Assembly: GCF_048270095.1 (NCBI RefSeq)
Contig: NZ_JBLWTL010000002.1
Span: 159,118 to 223,117, forward strand
Length of the DNA: 64,000 nucleotides
Direction: 5' to 3'
From: Maricaulis sp048270095
Lineage (GTDB): Bacteria > Pseudomonadota > Alphaproteobacteria > Caulobacterales > Maricaulaceae
The notes under the pieces are model-generated. The model was given only the letters and a program-made list of their open reading frames with translations. It was not told the DNA's origin and did no database searches. The position numbers were made by a program, and so were the translations under genes. Shown here one piece after another: positions 16,516 through 27,100 of the stretch (its first letter is position 1; each line of letters starts with the position of its first letter).

Positions 16516-18024
16516 ATGCAAACCGAAGCCCTGATTTCACTCGCCCTCTATTTCATCCTGATGATGGCGATTGGTTATTACGCCTACCGAAAATCGACCA
16601 GCAATGTCGCTGAATACATGCTGGGTGGCCGTCAATTACACCCGGCCGTGGCGGCGCTCTCTGCCGGCGCTTCGGATATGAGCGGCTGGATGCTGATGGG
16701 CCTGCCCGGCGCCATCTATGTCTCGGGGATGAGCAGCGCCTGGATCGCGGTCGGCCTGCTGATCGGGGCCTATCTCAACTACAAGCTCGTGGCGCCACGC
16801 CTGCGCGCCTATACCGAGATCGCCGAAGATGCGATCACCATCCCGGATTATTTCGAAAAGCGCTTCAAGGACAAATCACGCCTGCTGCGCGTCATCTCCT
16901 CGCTGGTCATCGTGATCTTCTTCACCCTCTACACCTCCGCCGGGGTTGTTGCGGGCGGCAAGCTGTTCGAAGCCTCCTTCGGGCTGAGCTATGAGCTCGG
17001 GCTTTTCCTCACCGCCGGCGTCGTCGTCGCCTACACCTTGTTCGGGGGCTTCCTCGCCGTCTCACTGACCGATTTCGTCCAGGGCTGCATCATGTTCGTC
17101 GCCCTGATCACGGTTCCGATCGTGACCTATATGGTGCTCGGTGGCAGCGAGCCCATCCTGACAGAGATCAATGCAATTGATCCGACCCTGCTGCAGATGA
17201 CCACGGGCGTCACCGTCCTCGGTGTGATTTCGAGCATGGCCTGGGGGCTCGGCTATTTTGGCCAGCCACACATCATCGTCCGCTTCATGGCGATTGCGAC
17301 GCTGAAGGAAGTTCGCGCAGCACGCCATATCGGCATGAGCTGGATGCTCGTCACCCTGATCGGTGCCGTCGCCACCGGTATTCTCGGTCTCGCCTATGTC
17401 ACCTCGACCGGCGCAGAACTCACGGATCCGGAAACCATCTTCATCCTGCTCTCCCAGGTCCTCTTCCACCCGTTGGTTGGCGGCTTCCTGCTCGCCGCCA
17501 TCCTGGCTGCGATCATGAGCACGATTTCCTCACAGCTTCTGGTCTCGTCCAGCTCTCTGACCGAGGATTTCTACAAGCATTTCGTGCGCAAGGGTGCCAG
17601 CCAGACGGAACTCGTCCTGGTCGGACGCTTCTCGGTTCTGGCCGTCTCCCTGATCGCCATTGCGCTGGCCTTCGACCGCTCGAGCACCATTCTCTCGCTG
17701 GTCTCCAATGCCTGGGCCGGTTTTGGTGCCGCCTTCGGCCCCCTGATCCTGCTGAGCCTGTTCTGGCGCGGCATGACCCGCAATGCCGCGCTGGCCGGCA
17801 TGGTCACCGGCGCCGCAACAGTGCTGATCTGGATCTACGCGCCGTTCGAGATCAACGGCATGCGCCCATCCGACATGATGTATGAAATGGTGCCGGGCTT
17901 CGCGCTCAGCCTGATCGTCACACTCATCGTCGGCTTCATGACGCGCACACCAAGCAGCGCGTTGACCGAGGATTTCGACTCCATGAAGGAAGCCATGCGC
18001 ACCGGTGTCATCGCGCCGAAATAA
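16516..18024 (+). CDS. putP: Sodium/proline symporter
   Basis: The 502-residue membrane protein of the sodium:solute symporter family has about 13 hydrophobic segments. It contains the PutP pattern: AEYMLGGRQLHPAVAALSAGASDMSGWMLMGLPG, GYFGQPHIIVRFMA and SQLLVSSSSLTEDFY. It takes up proline with sodium. It sits 51 bases after proA, so uptake and synthesis of proline are encoded together. This suits a salt-exposed bacterium using proline as compatible solute, an inference from context. A strong hairpin terminator follows the gene. Confidence 0.92.
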   Translation: MQTEALISLALYFILMMAIGYYAYRKSTSNVAEYMLGGRQLHPAVAALSAGASDMSGWMLMGLPGAIYVSGMSSAWIAVGLLIGAYLNYKLVAPRLRAYTEIAEDAITIPDYFEKRFKDKSRLLRVISSLVIVIFFTLYTSAGVVAGGKLFEASFGLSYELGLFLTAGVVVAYTLFGGFLAVSLTDFVQGCIMFVALITVPIVTYMVLGGSEPILTEINAIDPTLLQMTTGVTVLGVISSMAWGLGYFGQPHIIVRFMAIATLKEVRAARHIGMSWMLVTLIGAVATGILGLAYVTSTGAELTDPETIFILLSQVLFHPLVGGFLLAAILAAIMSTISSQLLVSSSSLTEDFYKHFVRKGASQTELVLVGRFSVLAVSLIAIALAFDRSSTILSLVSNAWAGFGAAFGPLILLSLFWRGMTRNAALAGMVTGAATVLIWIYAPFEINGMRPSDMMYEMVPGFALSLIVTLIVGFMTRTPSSALTEDFDSMKEAMRTGVIAPK

Positions 18025-18050
18025 CGCCCATCGGCAAGCCGACAAGAAAG

Positions 18051-18080
18051 CGGCCGGCGGGGCAATCCCGCCGGCCGTTT
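18051..18080 (+). terminator. Terminator between putP and the fatty-acid oxidation gene
   Basis: An 11-base perfect stem (CGGCCGGCGGG / CCCGCCGGCCG, loop GCAAT) is followed by TTT on the plus strand and by CTTT on the minus strand. It can therefore end both convergent transcripts. Confidence 0.75.
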
Positions 18081-18086
18081 CCATAT

Positions 18087-20144
18087 TCAGTTGAAGCTTT
18101 CACCGGCCTCGGCCTTGCCTTTCAGCAAGCGCGAGACAATGAAATCCGGCCCCAGCGCATCGGCGTGACGGGCCAGGCCGTCGAGCACGGCCTTCAGCCC
18201 GATCGTATCAGCCCAGAACATCGGACCACCGGTAGAGGCCGGCCAGCCATAACCATTGAGCCAGACGATATCGATGTCCGAGGCGCGCTGTGCCATGCCC
18301 TCCTCGAGGATTTTCGCGCCCTCATTGATCATTGGATAAAGCAGGCGTTCACGGATCTCATCGCCGGATAGCTTGCGCTGCGCCCGGCCGCTCCTGGCGG
18401 CAAAATCCGCGATGATCGCCTCGGTCTCCGGTGAGGGCGAGCCGCGACGGTTCTCGTCGTAATCGTAGAACCCCTGTCCAGTCTTCTGACCGCGCCGGCC
18501 ACGCTCGCACAGGACTTCGCGAATGGTCGAACTGGTCGAGCCTTCTGCGGTCCAGCCCAGATCCAGCCCGGCCAGATCGGCCATCTGAAATGGGCCCATC
18601 GGGAAGCCGAATTCGGTCAGGGCTGCATCGACCTCCCACGGGGTCGCGCCTTCGAGCAGAAGCTTTTGCGCTTCGCTCTGACGCGGGCTGAGCATGCGAT
18701 TGCCGATGAAGCCGGGGCAGACGCCGGAGACGACGGCGATCTTGCCGATTGTCTTGGCCAGTCCCATCACCGTCTTGAGCACTGACGGCGAGGTTTTGGC
18801 GCCGCGCACCACTTCAAGCAGGCGCATGATATTGGCCGGCGAGAAGAAATGCAGCCCGACCACGGCCTCGGGCCGCGTCGTCTCGGCCGCCATCTCGTCG
18901 ATATTGAGATAACTGGTATTGGAGGCCAGGATCGCGCCGGGTTTGACGAGGCCATCGAGGCGCCGGAAGACCTCCTTCTTGATCTCCATCAGCTCGAACA
19001 CCGCCTCGATCACCAGATCGCAATCGGCGAGCTCCTCATAATCCAGCGTCGGGGTCAGCAAGCTCATGGCCTGCTCGACCTGCTCCATCGTCATGCGGCC
19101 GCGCGCTGCGGTGCGTTCGTAATTCTTTCGGATCGTCGCGACACCGCGGTCGAGGGCGGCCTGTTCACGCTCGACCAGGGTGACGGGCAGGCCGGCGGAG
19201 AGGAAATTCATGGCAATCCCCCCGCCCATCGTGCCGGCGCCGAGAATGCCGACTCTGGTAATCGGGATGAGGGGCGTGTCAGCGGGGATGCCATCAATCT
19301 TGGCGGCCTGGCGTTCGGCGAAGAAGAGGTGCCGCATTGCCCGGGATTGCGTGCCGGAAACGAGTTTCAGGAATAGCTCACGTTCCAGCTTGATACCTTG
19401 CTCAAACGGCAATTCGACCGCAGCCCGAACGGCCTCGATACAGGCCTTCGGTGCATCGAAACCTTGCAGTTTGCGTGAGTTTTCGGCGATGAATTTATCG
19501 AAGACCTGAGGATGGTTGGCGGCTTCGGCAATGCGGTCGGTGCGCAGGCTGGAGACCGGATGGCCGGCTGCGCCGGCGACCTCCCTGGCAAAGGCGATGG
19601 CCTCGTCGGCCAGGCTGCCGGTACTCGCGATCCGGTCGACCAGTCCGATCTCCAGCGCCCGGCTCGCTGTCACCGGATTGCCGCTGACGATCATGTGGAG
19701 CGCATCGGCGACGCCGGTCACGCGCGGCAGGCGTTGCGTGCCGCCCGCGCCAGGCAGGAGCCCCAGTTTCACTTCCGGCAGGCCCAGTTTGGCCGAGCCA
19801 ATGGCGATGCGGTAATGGCAACCCAGCGCGACCTCCAGCCCGCCGCCCAGCGCCGTGCCGTGAATGGCCGCGACCACCGGTTTGCGGCATTGCTCGATCG
19901 CATCGACCACCTCAGGCAATGACGGCCCGACCGGAGGTTTGCCGAATTCGGTTATGTCCGCGCCCGCGAAGAATGTCCGCCCCTCGCAGCGAATGACGAC
20001 AGCCTTGATGGCGTCGTCGCCCGCCGCCTCGGCGATCCCCGCAGCCAGCCCGGCACGCACGGCCTGGCCGAGCGCATTGACGGGCGGATTATCGGAGATG
20101 ATGACGAGCACATCCCCGTGGCGTTGAGTGGTGATCACAGACAT
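18087..20144 (-). CDS. Enoyl-CoA hydratase / 3-hydroxyacyl-CoA dehydrogenase fusion
   Basis: The 685-residue bifunctional enzyme has an N-terminal crotonase domain (NPPVNALGQ, EGRTFFAGADITEF, GTALGGGLEVALGCHYR, PGAGGTQRLPR). It is followed by a 3-hydroxyacyl-CoA dehydrogenase (VGILGAGTMGGGIAMNF near 297, HFFSPANIMRLLEVV, GFIGNRM). It performs the hydration and NAD-dependent oxidation steps of beta-oxidation (FadB/FadJ type). ATG 20144 follows AGGAGCAGCCC; an in-frame ATG nine codons earlier has no ribosome-binding site. The divergent TetR gene may regulate it. Confidence 0.9.
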   Translation of the reverse strand: MSVITTQRHGDVLVIISDNPPVNALGQAVRAGLAAGIAEAAGDDAIKAVVIRCEGRTFFAGADITEFGKPPVGPSLPEVVDAIEQCRKPVVAAIHGTALGGGLEVALGCHYRIAIGSAKLGLPEVKLGLLPGAGGTQRLPRVTGVADALHMIVSGNPVTASRALEIGLVDRIASTGSLADEAIAFAREVAGAAGHPVSSLRTDRIAEAANHPQVFDKFIAENSRKLQGFDAPKACIEAVRAAVELPFEQGIKLERELFLKLVSGTQSRAMRHLFFAERQAAKIDGIPADTPLIPITRVGILGAGTMGGGIAMNFLSAGLPVTLVEREQAALDRGVATIRKNYERTAARGRMTMEQVEQAMSLLTPTLDYEELADCDLVIEAVFELMEIKKEVFRRLDGLVKPGAILASNTSYLNIDEMAAETTRPEAVVGLHFFSPANIMRLLEVVRGAKTSPSVLKTVMGLAKTIGKIAVVSGVCPGFIGNRMLSPRQSEAQKLLLEGATPWEVDAALTEFGFPMGPFQMADLAGLDLGWTAEGSTSSTIREVLCERGRRGQKTGQGFYDYDENRRGSPSPETEAIIADFAARSGRAQRKLSGDEIRERLLYPMINEGAKILEEGMAQRASDIDIVWLNGYGWPASTGGPMFWADTIGLKAVLDGLARHADALGPDFIVSRLLKGKAEAGESFN

Positions 20145-20293
20145 GGGCTGCTCCTGGCGATTCCGTTTCAATTCAGGCGTCTAACGCCATACCGGCGGGA
20201 CATTCCGATTTGACCCCAAGCCAGGGCGCGCTGCAAGACACGCAATCTGCCGCCCTCGGTGACGCTCGCACGAAACTCTGTTAAGCCGATGAT

Positions 20294-21550
20294 ATGGATG
20301 CCAGACCTGATCAGGGCGAAGACGCCACCACACAGCGCTTTCAGCAGAAGCGGGACCGTATCCTCGATGCCGCGGCGCAGCTGATCAACCGGCATGGCGT
20401 CAAGGGGATGACCTTTGTCGATGTCGCCGAACTCGTCGGGCTTAACACCACAAGCGTGACCTATTATTTCAAGCGCAAGGAATTGCTGGCGGCGGCCGTT
20501 CTGGACCGCTCGATCGACCGGCTCGAGGAATTGATCCGCGACGCCGCGGCCCAGCCGACGCCGCGCGCGCGCGTCGCGCGCTATGTCCAGGCCCATTTCG
20601 AGCTGCACGCCCGCATCCAGCTCAATCGCGAACGTCCCTATACTGTGCTCTCGGATATCCGCGCCCTGGGCGAACCTTTTCGCACCGATCTGACGGCACG
20701 CTATGTCGGGGCGCTGCGCGCGGTCCGCGAATTCTTCGCGCCGCCGCTGACGGCACGTGACAAGGTCTTGCGCACAATCCGCGCCCATGTCCTGGTGCAA
20801 AACATGTTCTGGCTGCCCGGCTGGCTGGCCTTGTATTCGGTCGATGACTACCCGCGGCTCAGCCGCCGCATGATCGAGATTTTCGAGCACGGCATCACGC
20901 CGGCCGCGGCCGCATGGACGCCACAACTCCTGCCGGTCAAGACACCGTCCCGGACAGCCGAAGCGGAGGGCATGCCGGAGAATTTCGCGCGCGCCGCCAC
21001 CTGCCTGATCAATGAGAAGGGCTATCGCGGGGCCTCGGTCGAACAGATCGCGTCAGAACTGAATGTCACCAAGGGCAGTTTCTACCACCATCTGGAAGCC
21101 AAGGATGAGCTGGTGCTGGAGTGTTTCCGGCGCAGCCATGAGCGGATCGAACTGGTGCAGCGTGCCGCCATCGACGCCAATGGCAGCCAGCGCGACCGGC
21201 TGGCCTCCGCCATCGCCACCCTGCTTGACGTCCAGCTGTGCAGTGATTTTCCACTCTTGCGCACGACGGCCCTGCAAGTCCTGCCAAGCGAATGGCGGAC
21301 CGACATGCTGGAGCGCTCGACCCGGCTGGCCCGCCGCTTCGCGGGCATGATGATTGATGGCATTTCCGAAGGCTCGGTCCGCGCCCTTGACCCGTTGATC
21401 GCCAGCCAGGTGGTCATGGGCACGCTCAACGCCGCCTATGATCTGCGCGGCTGGATCTCCACCTTGCCGGACCCGACGGCGATCAGCCTGTACGGCTCGA
21501 CCGTCGCCCACGGCCTGTTGGCAGACCCCGTCGATTTCGCCGTCGACTAG
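20294..21550 (+). CDS. TetR-type regulator with two complete TetR units in one chain
   Basis: The 418-residue protein contains two TetR-type helix-turn-helix units. The first is at about 20-65 (ILDAAAQLINRHGVKGMTFVDVAELVGLNTTSVTYYFKRKELL). The second is at about 232-277 (FARAATCLINEKGYRGASVEQIASELNVTKGSFYHHLEAKDEL). Each is followed by a helical regulatory domain of about 140-150 residues. Ordinary TetR proteins have one unit of about 200 residues and bind DNA as dimers. This chain may be an intramolecular dimer able to recognise an asymmetric site. It is divergent from the fatty-acid oxidation gene and upstream of a thioesterase on the opposite strand, so acyl-CoA-responsive control of these genes is plausible. 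The ribosome-binding site at ATG 20294 is weak. Confidence 0.85.
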   Translation: MDARPDQGEDATTQRFQQKRDRILDAAAQLINRHGVKGMTFVDVAELVGLNTTSVTYYFKRKELLAAAVLDRSIDRLEELIRDAAAQPTPRARVARYVQAHFELHARIQLNRERPYTVLSDIRALGEPFRTDLTARYVGALRAVREFFAPPLTARDKVLRTIRAHVLVQNMFWLPGWLALYSVDDYPRLSRRMIEIFEHGITPAAAAWTPQLLPVKTPSRTAEAEGMPENFARAATCLINEKGYRGASVEQIASELNVTKGSFYHHLEAKDELVLECFRRSHERIELVQRAAIDANGSQRDRLASAIATLLDVQLCSDFPLLRTTALQVLPSEWRTDMLERSTRLARRFAGMMIDGISEGSVRALDPLIASQVVMGTLNAAYDLRGWISTLPDPTAISLYGSTVAHGLLADPVDFAVD

Positions 21551-21581
21551 GCCGCAACCGCGGTAAAGCCAAGCGCCGGCA

Positions 21582-22481
21582 CTAGGTCCGGCGCTGCCGG
21601 ATCAGGCCTTCCTGCGCCGTGCTGGCAATCAGACGGCCATCACGGGCAAAGATCTGGCCGCGATTGAAGCCGCGGCCGCCGCCAGCCCAGGGGCTGTCGG
21701 TGACATAGAGCATCCACTCATCCGCACGCACATCACCATGCAGCCACAGCGCATGATCCAGACTGGCCGATTGCATGCCGGGACTGATCCAGCTGACCCC
21801 GTGTGGCTGCATGCTGGTGCTCAGCAAGGCCATGTCAGAGGCATAGGTCATGATCGCCCGGTGCATCACCTGATCACCGGCGATCGGCGCCACGGCCCGC
21901 ATCCAGATCTGCCGCACCGGCTCACTCTTTTCCGGACGCAGCAATGACCAGGGCTTGACCGCCCGCATCTCGATCGGACGTGGCCGCGTCATCGCCTTCA
22001 CGAAGGCTTCCGGCAGTTCGGCGCTCTCGCGCCGGATGAGTTCAGCATCGCTGAGCAGATCTTCCGGCTGCGGTATATCGGGCATTTCCGCCTGATGGTT
22101 GAACCCCTCTTCGGGGATCTGGAACGAGGCCGCCAGATTGAGAATAGGCTTGCCCTTCTGCATCGCGACAACACGCCGGGTGGAGAAGCTGCGCCCGTCG
22201 AAATCGCGTTCGACGCGGCAGATGATCGGCAGGTTTTCGTCCCCAGGCCGCATGAAATAGGCGTGGAGCGAGTGCACGATCCGGTCAGGCTCGACAGACG
22301 CGGTGGCCGACATCAGCGCCTGGGCAATCACCTGACCGCCAAACACCCGGCCCTGACCTCCGGGATTGCGCAGACCACGATAGAGATCGGTGTCGAGTTC
22401 CTCGACCGAGAGCAGGCGCTCCAGCCCTTCGATCAACTCGGCAGGCGTCTTGCGGGTCTCGGGCGTTTCACTTGCGGGCAT
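21582..22481 (-). CDS. tesB: Acyl-CoA thioesterase II
   Basis: The 299-residue double hot-dog protein has the TesB pattern: GRVFGGQVIAQALMSA, HSLHAYFMRPGD, GRSFSTRRVVAMQKG in the first half, and YASDMALLSTSM, SLDHALWLH, GGRGFNRGQIF in the second. It hydrolyses acyl-CoA to free acid and CoA. ATG 22481 follows AGGACC at a good distance. It converges with the tandem TetR gene and lies near the beta-oxidation enzyme, consistent with a small lipid-metabolism neighbourhood. Confidence 0.9.
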   Translation of the reverse strand: MPASETPETRKTPAELIEGLERLLSVEELDTDLYRGLRNPGGQGRVFGGQVIAQALMSATASVEPDRIVHSLHAYFMRPGDENLPIICRVERDFDGRSFSTRRVVAMQKGKPILNLAASFQIPEEGFNHQAEMPDIPQPEDLLSDAELIRRESAELPEAFVKAMTRPRPIEMRAVKPWSLLRPEKSEPVRQIWMRAVAPIAGDQVMHRAIMTYASDMALLSTSMQPHGVSWISPGMQSASLDHALWLHGDVRADEWMLYVTDSPWAGGGRGFNRGQIFARDGRLIASTAQEGLIRQRRT

Positions 22482-22584
22482 GGCCAGGTCCTTCTTGTCG
22501 GCTTGATCAAGCCAATGGGCAGAAATTCGCGGTCAAAACGCCAGGCGTCAACGCCTATTGTGCAGCGCAACAAATACGCATGGA

Positions 22585-23820
22585 TCAGAGGACGACCTGT
22601 TTCATCGATACAGACATGTCGGCCAGGCGCTCCAGATCGACCGCGCTGCCGGCGGCGATCAGCTTGCGGCCAAACATGAATTCCGGCGGCGCATTGACCG
22701 CTTCGACGGCGCGGACGCGATTGCCCTGCAAATGAAAGACGGCAAATGTCCCGGTCGCAGGATCGCCCCGCACCAGCTGGCTGGTCGCGTCGATGGGCAG
22801 GCCGGCGAGCTGGATTTTCAGATCATACTGATCCGACCAGAACCAGGGCACTTCCGGCGCATGCGGCGGCGTCGAGGTCAGGACATGAGCGACACATCGC
22901 GCCTGTTCCAGCGCATTGGGCACGCTCTCAAGCCGGAATTGCGTGTTGTAGAGCTCCAGCGGCCGGAAAGAGACATCGCCAATGGCGAAGATCGCCGGAT
23001 CGCTGGTGCGCGCCTCGGCATCAACGATAATGCCATTGCCGCATTCGAGCCCGGCCTCACGCGCCAGCTCATCATTGGGCACGACCCCGGCACCGACCAG
23101 AACCAGATCGCAGTCCAGGACACGGCCATCGGCCAGCTCGACGGCCGTCACGGCCCCTGTGCCGGCAAAGCCCTTAGCGGCGGCATTGAAGATGAACTCG
23201 ACCTGGTGATCGCGGTGATAGCGCTCAAGAAATTCCGACATGGTCGCGCTGGCGACACGGGCGGCGCTGCGCGCCTCGCGTTCGACAATAATGGCCTTGA
23301 GCCCCGCCTTGCGGGCCGACGCCGCGACTTCCAGACCGATATAGCCCGCGCCGATCAACACGATAGTCTTTCCGGGCATCATCGCCGTCTTCAGCGCTTC
23401 GGCATCGACCAGGCTGCGCAGGCTGAGGACGCCGGCGAGGTCCTCGCCGGGCAGACCGAGCACGCGCGGCCGCGCACCCGTCGCAATCACCAGCGCATCA
23501 TAGCCGATGGCCTCGCCATCGCCGAGGATCACCTGCCGGGCCGTGCGATCAATCCGGGCAACACGGGTGCCAAGCCGCAGATCGACATCATTTTCACGAT
23601 ACCAGTCGTGCGGCCGCAGGATGACATGATCAAGGCTGCTGGTGCCCGCCAGCCAGGCCTTGGACAGGGGCGGACGCTGATAGGGTACGACCGCTTCCTC
23701 GCCGATCAGCGTGATCGCGCCGGCAAATCCGCCCTGGCGCAATTGCGCCGCGACGGAGCCGCCTGCATGGCCGGCGCCGATGATGACGATATCTTGCGGC
23801 GCATTGGCGGGCTGGGTCAT
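22585..23820 (-). CDS. FAD-dependent ferredoxin/rubredoxin reductase-like protein
   Basis: The 411-residue flavoprotein has two dinucleotide-binding motifs: IVIIGAGHAGGSVA near the N-terminus for FAD and IVLIGAGYIGLEVAASARK near 150-170 for NAD(P)H. It also has YQRPPLSKAWL and the FAD motif IFAIGDVS. It resembles putidaredoxin/rhodocoxin reductases, which pass electrons from NADH to a ferredoxin that feeds cytochrome P450s or dioxygenases. No ferredoxin, P450 or ring-hydroxylating gene is adjacent, so the partner is unknown. It is 103 bases from tesB in the same direction and could share its transcript. Confidence 0.85.
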   Translation of the reverse strand: MTQPANAPQDIVIIGAGHAGGSVAAQLRQGGFAGAITLIGEEAVVPYQRPPLSKAWLAGTSSLDHVILRPHDWYRENDVDLRLGTRVARIDRTARQVILGDGEAIGYDALVIATGARPRVLGLPGEDLAGVLSLRSLVDAEALKTAMMPGKTIVLIGAGYIGLEVAASARKAGLKAIIVEREARSAARVASATMSEFLERYHRDHQVEFIFNAAAKGFAGTGAVTAVELADGRVLDCDLVLVGAGVVPNDELAREAGLECGNGIIVDAEARTSDPAIFAIGDVSFRPLELYNTQFRLESVPNALEQARCVAHVLTSTPPHAPEVPWFWSDQYDLKIQLAGLPIDATSQLVRGDPATGTFAVFHLQGNRVRAVEAVNAPPEFMFGRKLIAAGSAVDLERLADMSVSMKQVVL

Positions 23821-23947
23821 GATCGGGAGGCTTTCTGCAAGGCGTTGGCGGGCAGCACCAATCAGACCTTATCACGACACGGGCGGGCAAGCGGGAAATC
23901 AGGCGAACGCCGCCTTTTGCCGCGCGCCGCGCCGTTTGCGATCAGAT

Positions 23948-24136
23948 TTAGCCCTTCAGGCCGAACTTGCGAAAGATGATGCTCGGCGGGCAGAAGCCGG
24001 TGAAGCTGGACTGGACCAGATTGAAGCCGACGAAGATGGCCAGCGCGATCCAGTAGGGGTGTACCAGAAGCGACAGGGCAATGGAGATCAGGACCATGCT
24101 GCCCGCAAGCAGCCGGACGGCACTATTGATGGTCAT
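23948..24136 (-). CDS. Small membrane protein, DUF2892/YgaP-like
   Basis: The 62-residue protein has two hydrophobic segments (about 7-25 and 27-43) and the motif FTGFCPPSIIFRKFG with a conserved cysteine. This matches the DUF2892 family and the membrane tail of E. coli YgaP, where it is fused to a rhodanese domain. Here the rhodanese is a separate gene at the head of the same operon, so the two halves of a YgaP-like unit may work together on sulfane sulfur. The start overlaps the RND permease stop (ATGA), so it is translationally coupled as the last of four genes. Confidence 0.8.
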   Translation of the reverse strand: MTINSAVRLLAGSMVLISIALSLLVHPYWIALAIFVGFNLVQSSFTGFCPPSIIFRKFGLKG

Positions 24137-27100
24137 GGCATATTTCCTTCTATGACCGGCTCCGCATCAGGCTGGACACCGGATTGGGGGATGTAGGGTT
24201 CGTCGGGATCCTTGAAAATCACATAGATGGCGGGGATCACCAGGACCGTCAGAAGGGTCGAGGACGCCAGGCCGAACAGAAGCGAGATCGCCAATCCCTG
24301 GAAGATCGGATCGCCCAGGATCACGACCGCCCCGATCATCGCCGCGATGGCGGTCAGCATGATCGGCTTGAAGCGAATGGCACCGGCTCGCAGCAAGGTT
24401 TCGCGCAAGGGCTCGCCGGCCTCCGCGCCGTGGCGGATGAAGTCGACCAGCAGGATGGAATTTCGCACAATGATGCCGGCCAGGGCGATGAAGCCGATCA
24501 TCGAGGTCGCGGTGAAGGCGGCGCCAAACACCCAATGGCCAAACATGATGCCGATAAAGGTGAGCGGCACCGGCGTGAGGACGATCAGCGGCACCCGGAA
24601 GGAGCCGAACTGGGCCACAACCAGCACATAGACGCCGAGCAGCGCGACCATGAAGGCCGCACCCATGTCGCGGAAGGTGACATAGGTGATTTCCCACTCA
24701 CCATCCCACAGCAGGGTCGGCGCATCATCATTGGCCGGCTGGCCATGCAGACGGATCACCGGCTGCGGCACCGCTTCCGTCCAGGGCCGGTCGTCGAGAG
24801 CTTCGGCAACTGCGCCCATGCCATAGATCGGCGCCTCATAGGCCCCGGCCAACTCGCCCATAACCATTTCGGCATAGCGGCCATCGCGGCGATAGATCGG
24901 GTAGGAGCCGGGCTCTTCGGTGACCGAGACGACATCGCCGAGCTCGACGACGCCGCGCGCACCCGGCAGGGCATTGGCCGGTACCGGCGTTGAAGCCAGA
25001 CGTTCATTCCAGCTGCGCGCACCGCGTGGCAGGGCAACCGAGATATCAATCGGATTACGGCCCTCGCCGCGATGCGAATAACCCACCGGCATGCCGCCGA
25101 TCAGGGCCTGGATGGTGTCATAGACATCGCTTTGCTGGACCTCGAAAAATTCCAGACTGTCCTGGTCGATGGCAATGCGCAGACGCGGCCGCGGCGTGCC
25201 GAAACTGTCATCGATATCGACGATATAGGGGACCGAGGCGAATGCAGCGCGCACTTCGGTGGCGACCGCGCGCCGGGTCTCGGCATCGGGACCGTAAATC
25301 TCGGCCAGCAGGGTTGCCATCACGGGCGGCCCGGGCGGGATTTCGGCGACGCGCACGACCGTGCCCTCGGGCATGTCGAGACCGTCAAGCAATTGCCGCG
25401 CCTCCAGCGCAATCTCGTGCGAGGAGCGGTCACGCTCGGTTTTCGGCGCCAGATTGACCTGGAGATCGCCCAGCTCGGGACGGTTGCGGAGATAGTAGTG
25501 GCGGACCAGACCGTTGAAATTGAACGGAGCCGCGGTGCCACTATAGAGCTGGATCGAGGTCGCTTCCGGCAGGGCTGCCAGACGGTCGGCGGCCTCGCTC
25601 AATACGCGCTCGGTCCGCTCCAGGGTCGCGCCTTCGGGCAGATCAATCACGACCTGGAATTCAGACTTGTTGTCGAAGGGCAGGAGCTTGACGGTCACCG
25701 TGCGGGTGAAGAAGAGCGACATCGATCCCAGGGTAAAGACCCCGATCACGAGCAGAAGCGTCCAGGCACGGCCGCGCGTGGCGATGACCGGCGTCGCGAC
25801 GCGGCGATAGAGCCGGCCGAGCGGGCCTTCGCTCTCATGCGCGTGAGCAGCTTCATCGCCCGGCTTGTCTGGCTTGCCGCCGGCGATGACTTTCATCAGC
25901 CAGGGCGTGAGCACCATCGCGACGAAGAAGGAGAAGATCATCGCGGCCGAGGCATTGACCGGAATGGGCGCCATATAGGGTCCCATCAGGCCGGAAACGA
26001 AGAGCATGGGCAGAAGCGCCGCGACCACGGTCAGGGTGGCGACAATGGTCGGATTGCCGACTTCGGCGACGGCCTCGATGGCCGCCTGGACACGGGTTCG
26101 CCCGTCGCGCATCGCCCAGTGACGGGCAATATTCTCGATCACGACAATGGCGTCGTCGACGAGAATGCCGATCGAGAAGATCAGCGCGAACAGAGAGACG
26201 CGATTGATGGTGTAACCCATCAGATTGGAGGCAAACAGGGTGAGCAGAATGGTCGTCGGGATGACGACAAACACCACGACGCCCTCGCGCCAGCCGATCA
26301 CGAAGGTGACGAGCAGAACGATGGAGACGGTCGCCAGCGCGAGGTGGAACAAGAGCTCATTGGCTTTCTCGTTCGCGGTCTCGCCGTAATTGCGGGTGAT
26401 GGTGACGTCGAGCCCGTGCGGGATCAGCGTGCCTTCAAGCGATTCAATGCGCTCGATGATATGCTCTGAAACTACCACCGCATTGGCACCCTCACGCTTG
26501 GCAATCGCCAGGGTGACGGCGGGCAGGCGGTTCCATTCGCGCTCGCCCTCCTCACGATTGAGCATCCAGGCGCGGGCATCGGTCGGCATCGACCCGATCA
26601 CGACAGTGGCGACATCGCGGACATAGACCGGGCGGCCATCGCGCGAGGTCACCAGCAGCAGACCGATATCGGGAATGCCCTGCAGGGTCTGGCCGGCAGT
26701 GACCGACCATGTCTGGTCGGTGGCGGTCAGATCGCCAACCGGGAAAGACCGATTGGCTTCGGCGATACGGGCGGCCAGCTGTTGCAGCGTAATGCCGTAT
26801 TGCGACAGGCGCTCCGGATCGGGCTCGATGCGGATCTGGTCGGCGCGGCCGCCGACGATATAGGTCAGGCCGACATCCTCGACCGAGAGCAGGGCAGCGC
26901 GCAATTCCTCGACGATATTGTAGAGCGCGTTGTCATCCCAATGCCCGGCGTGATCAGCCCGGGGCGAGAGCGTCAGCGATACAATCGCGACATCATCAAT
27001 CCCGCGGCCAACAACAAGCGGTTCCGGAATGCCATGCGGGATACGGTCCATATTGGCGCGGATGCGCTCATGCACACGCAGGATGGCCGCATCGGGATCA

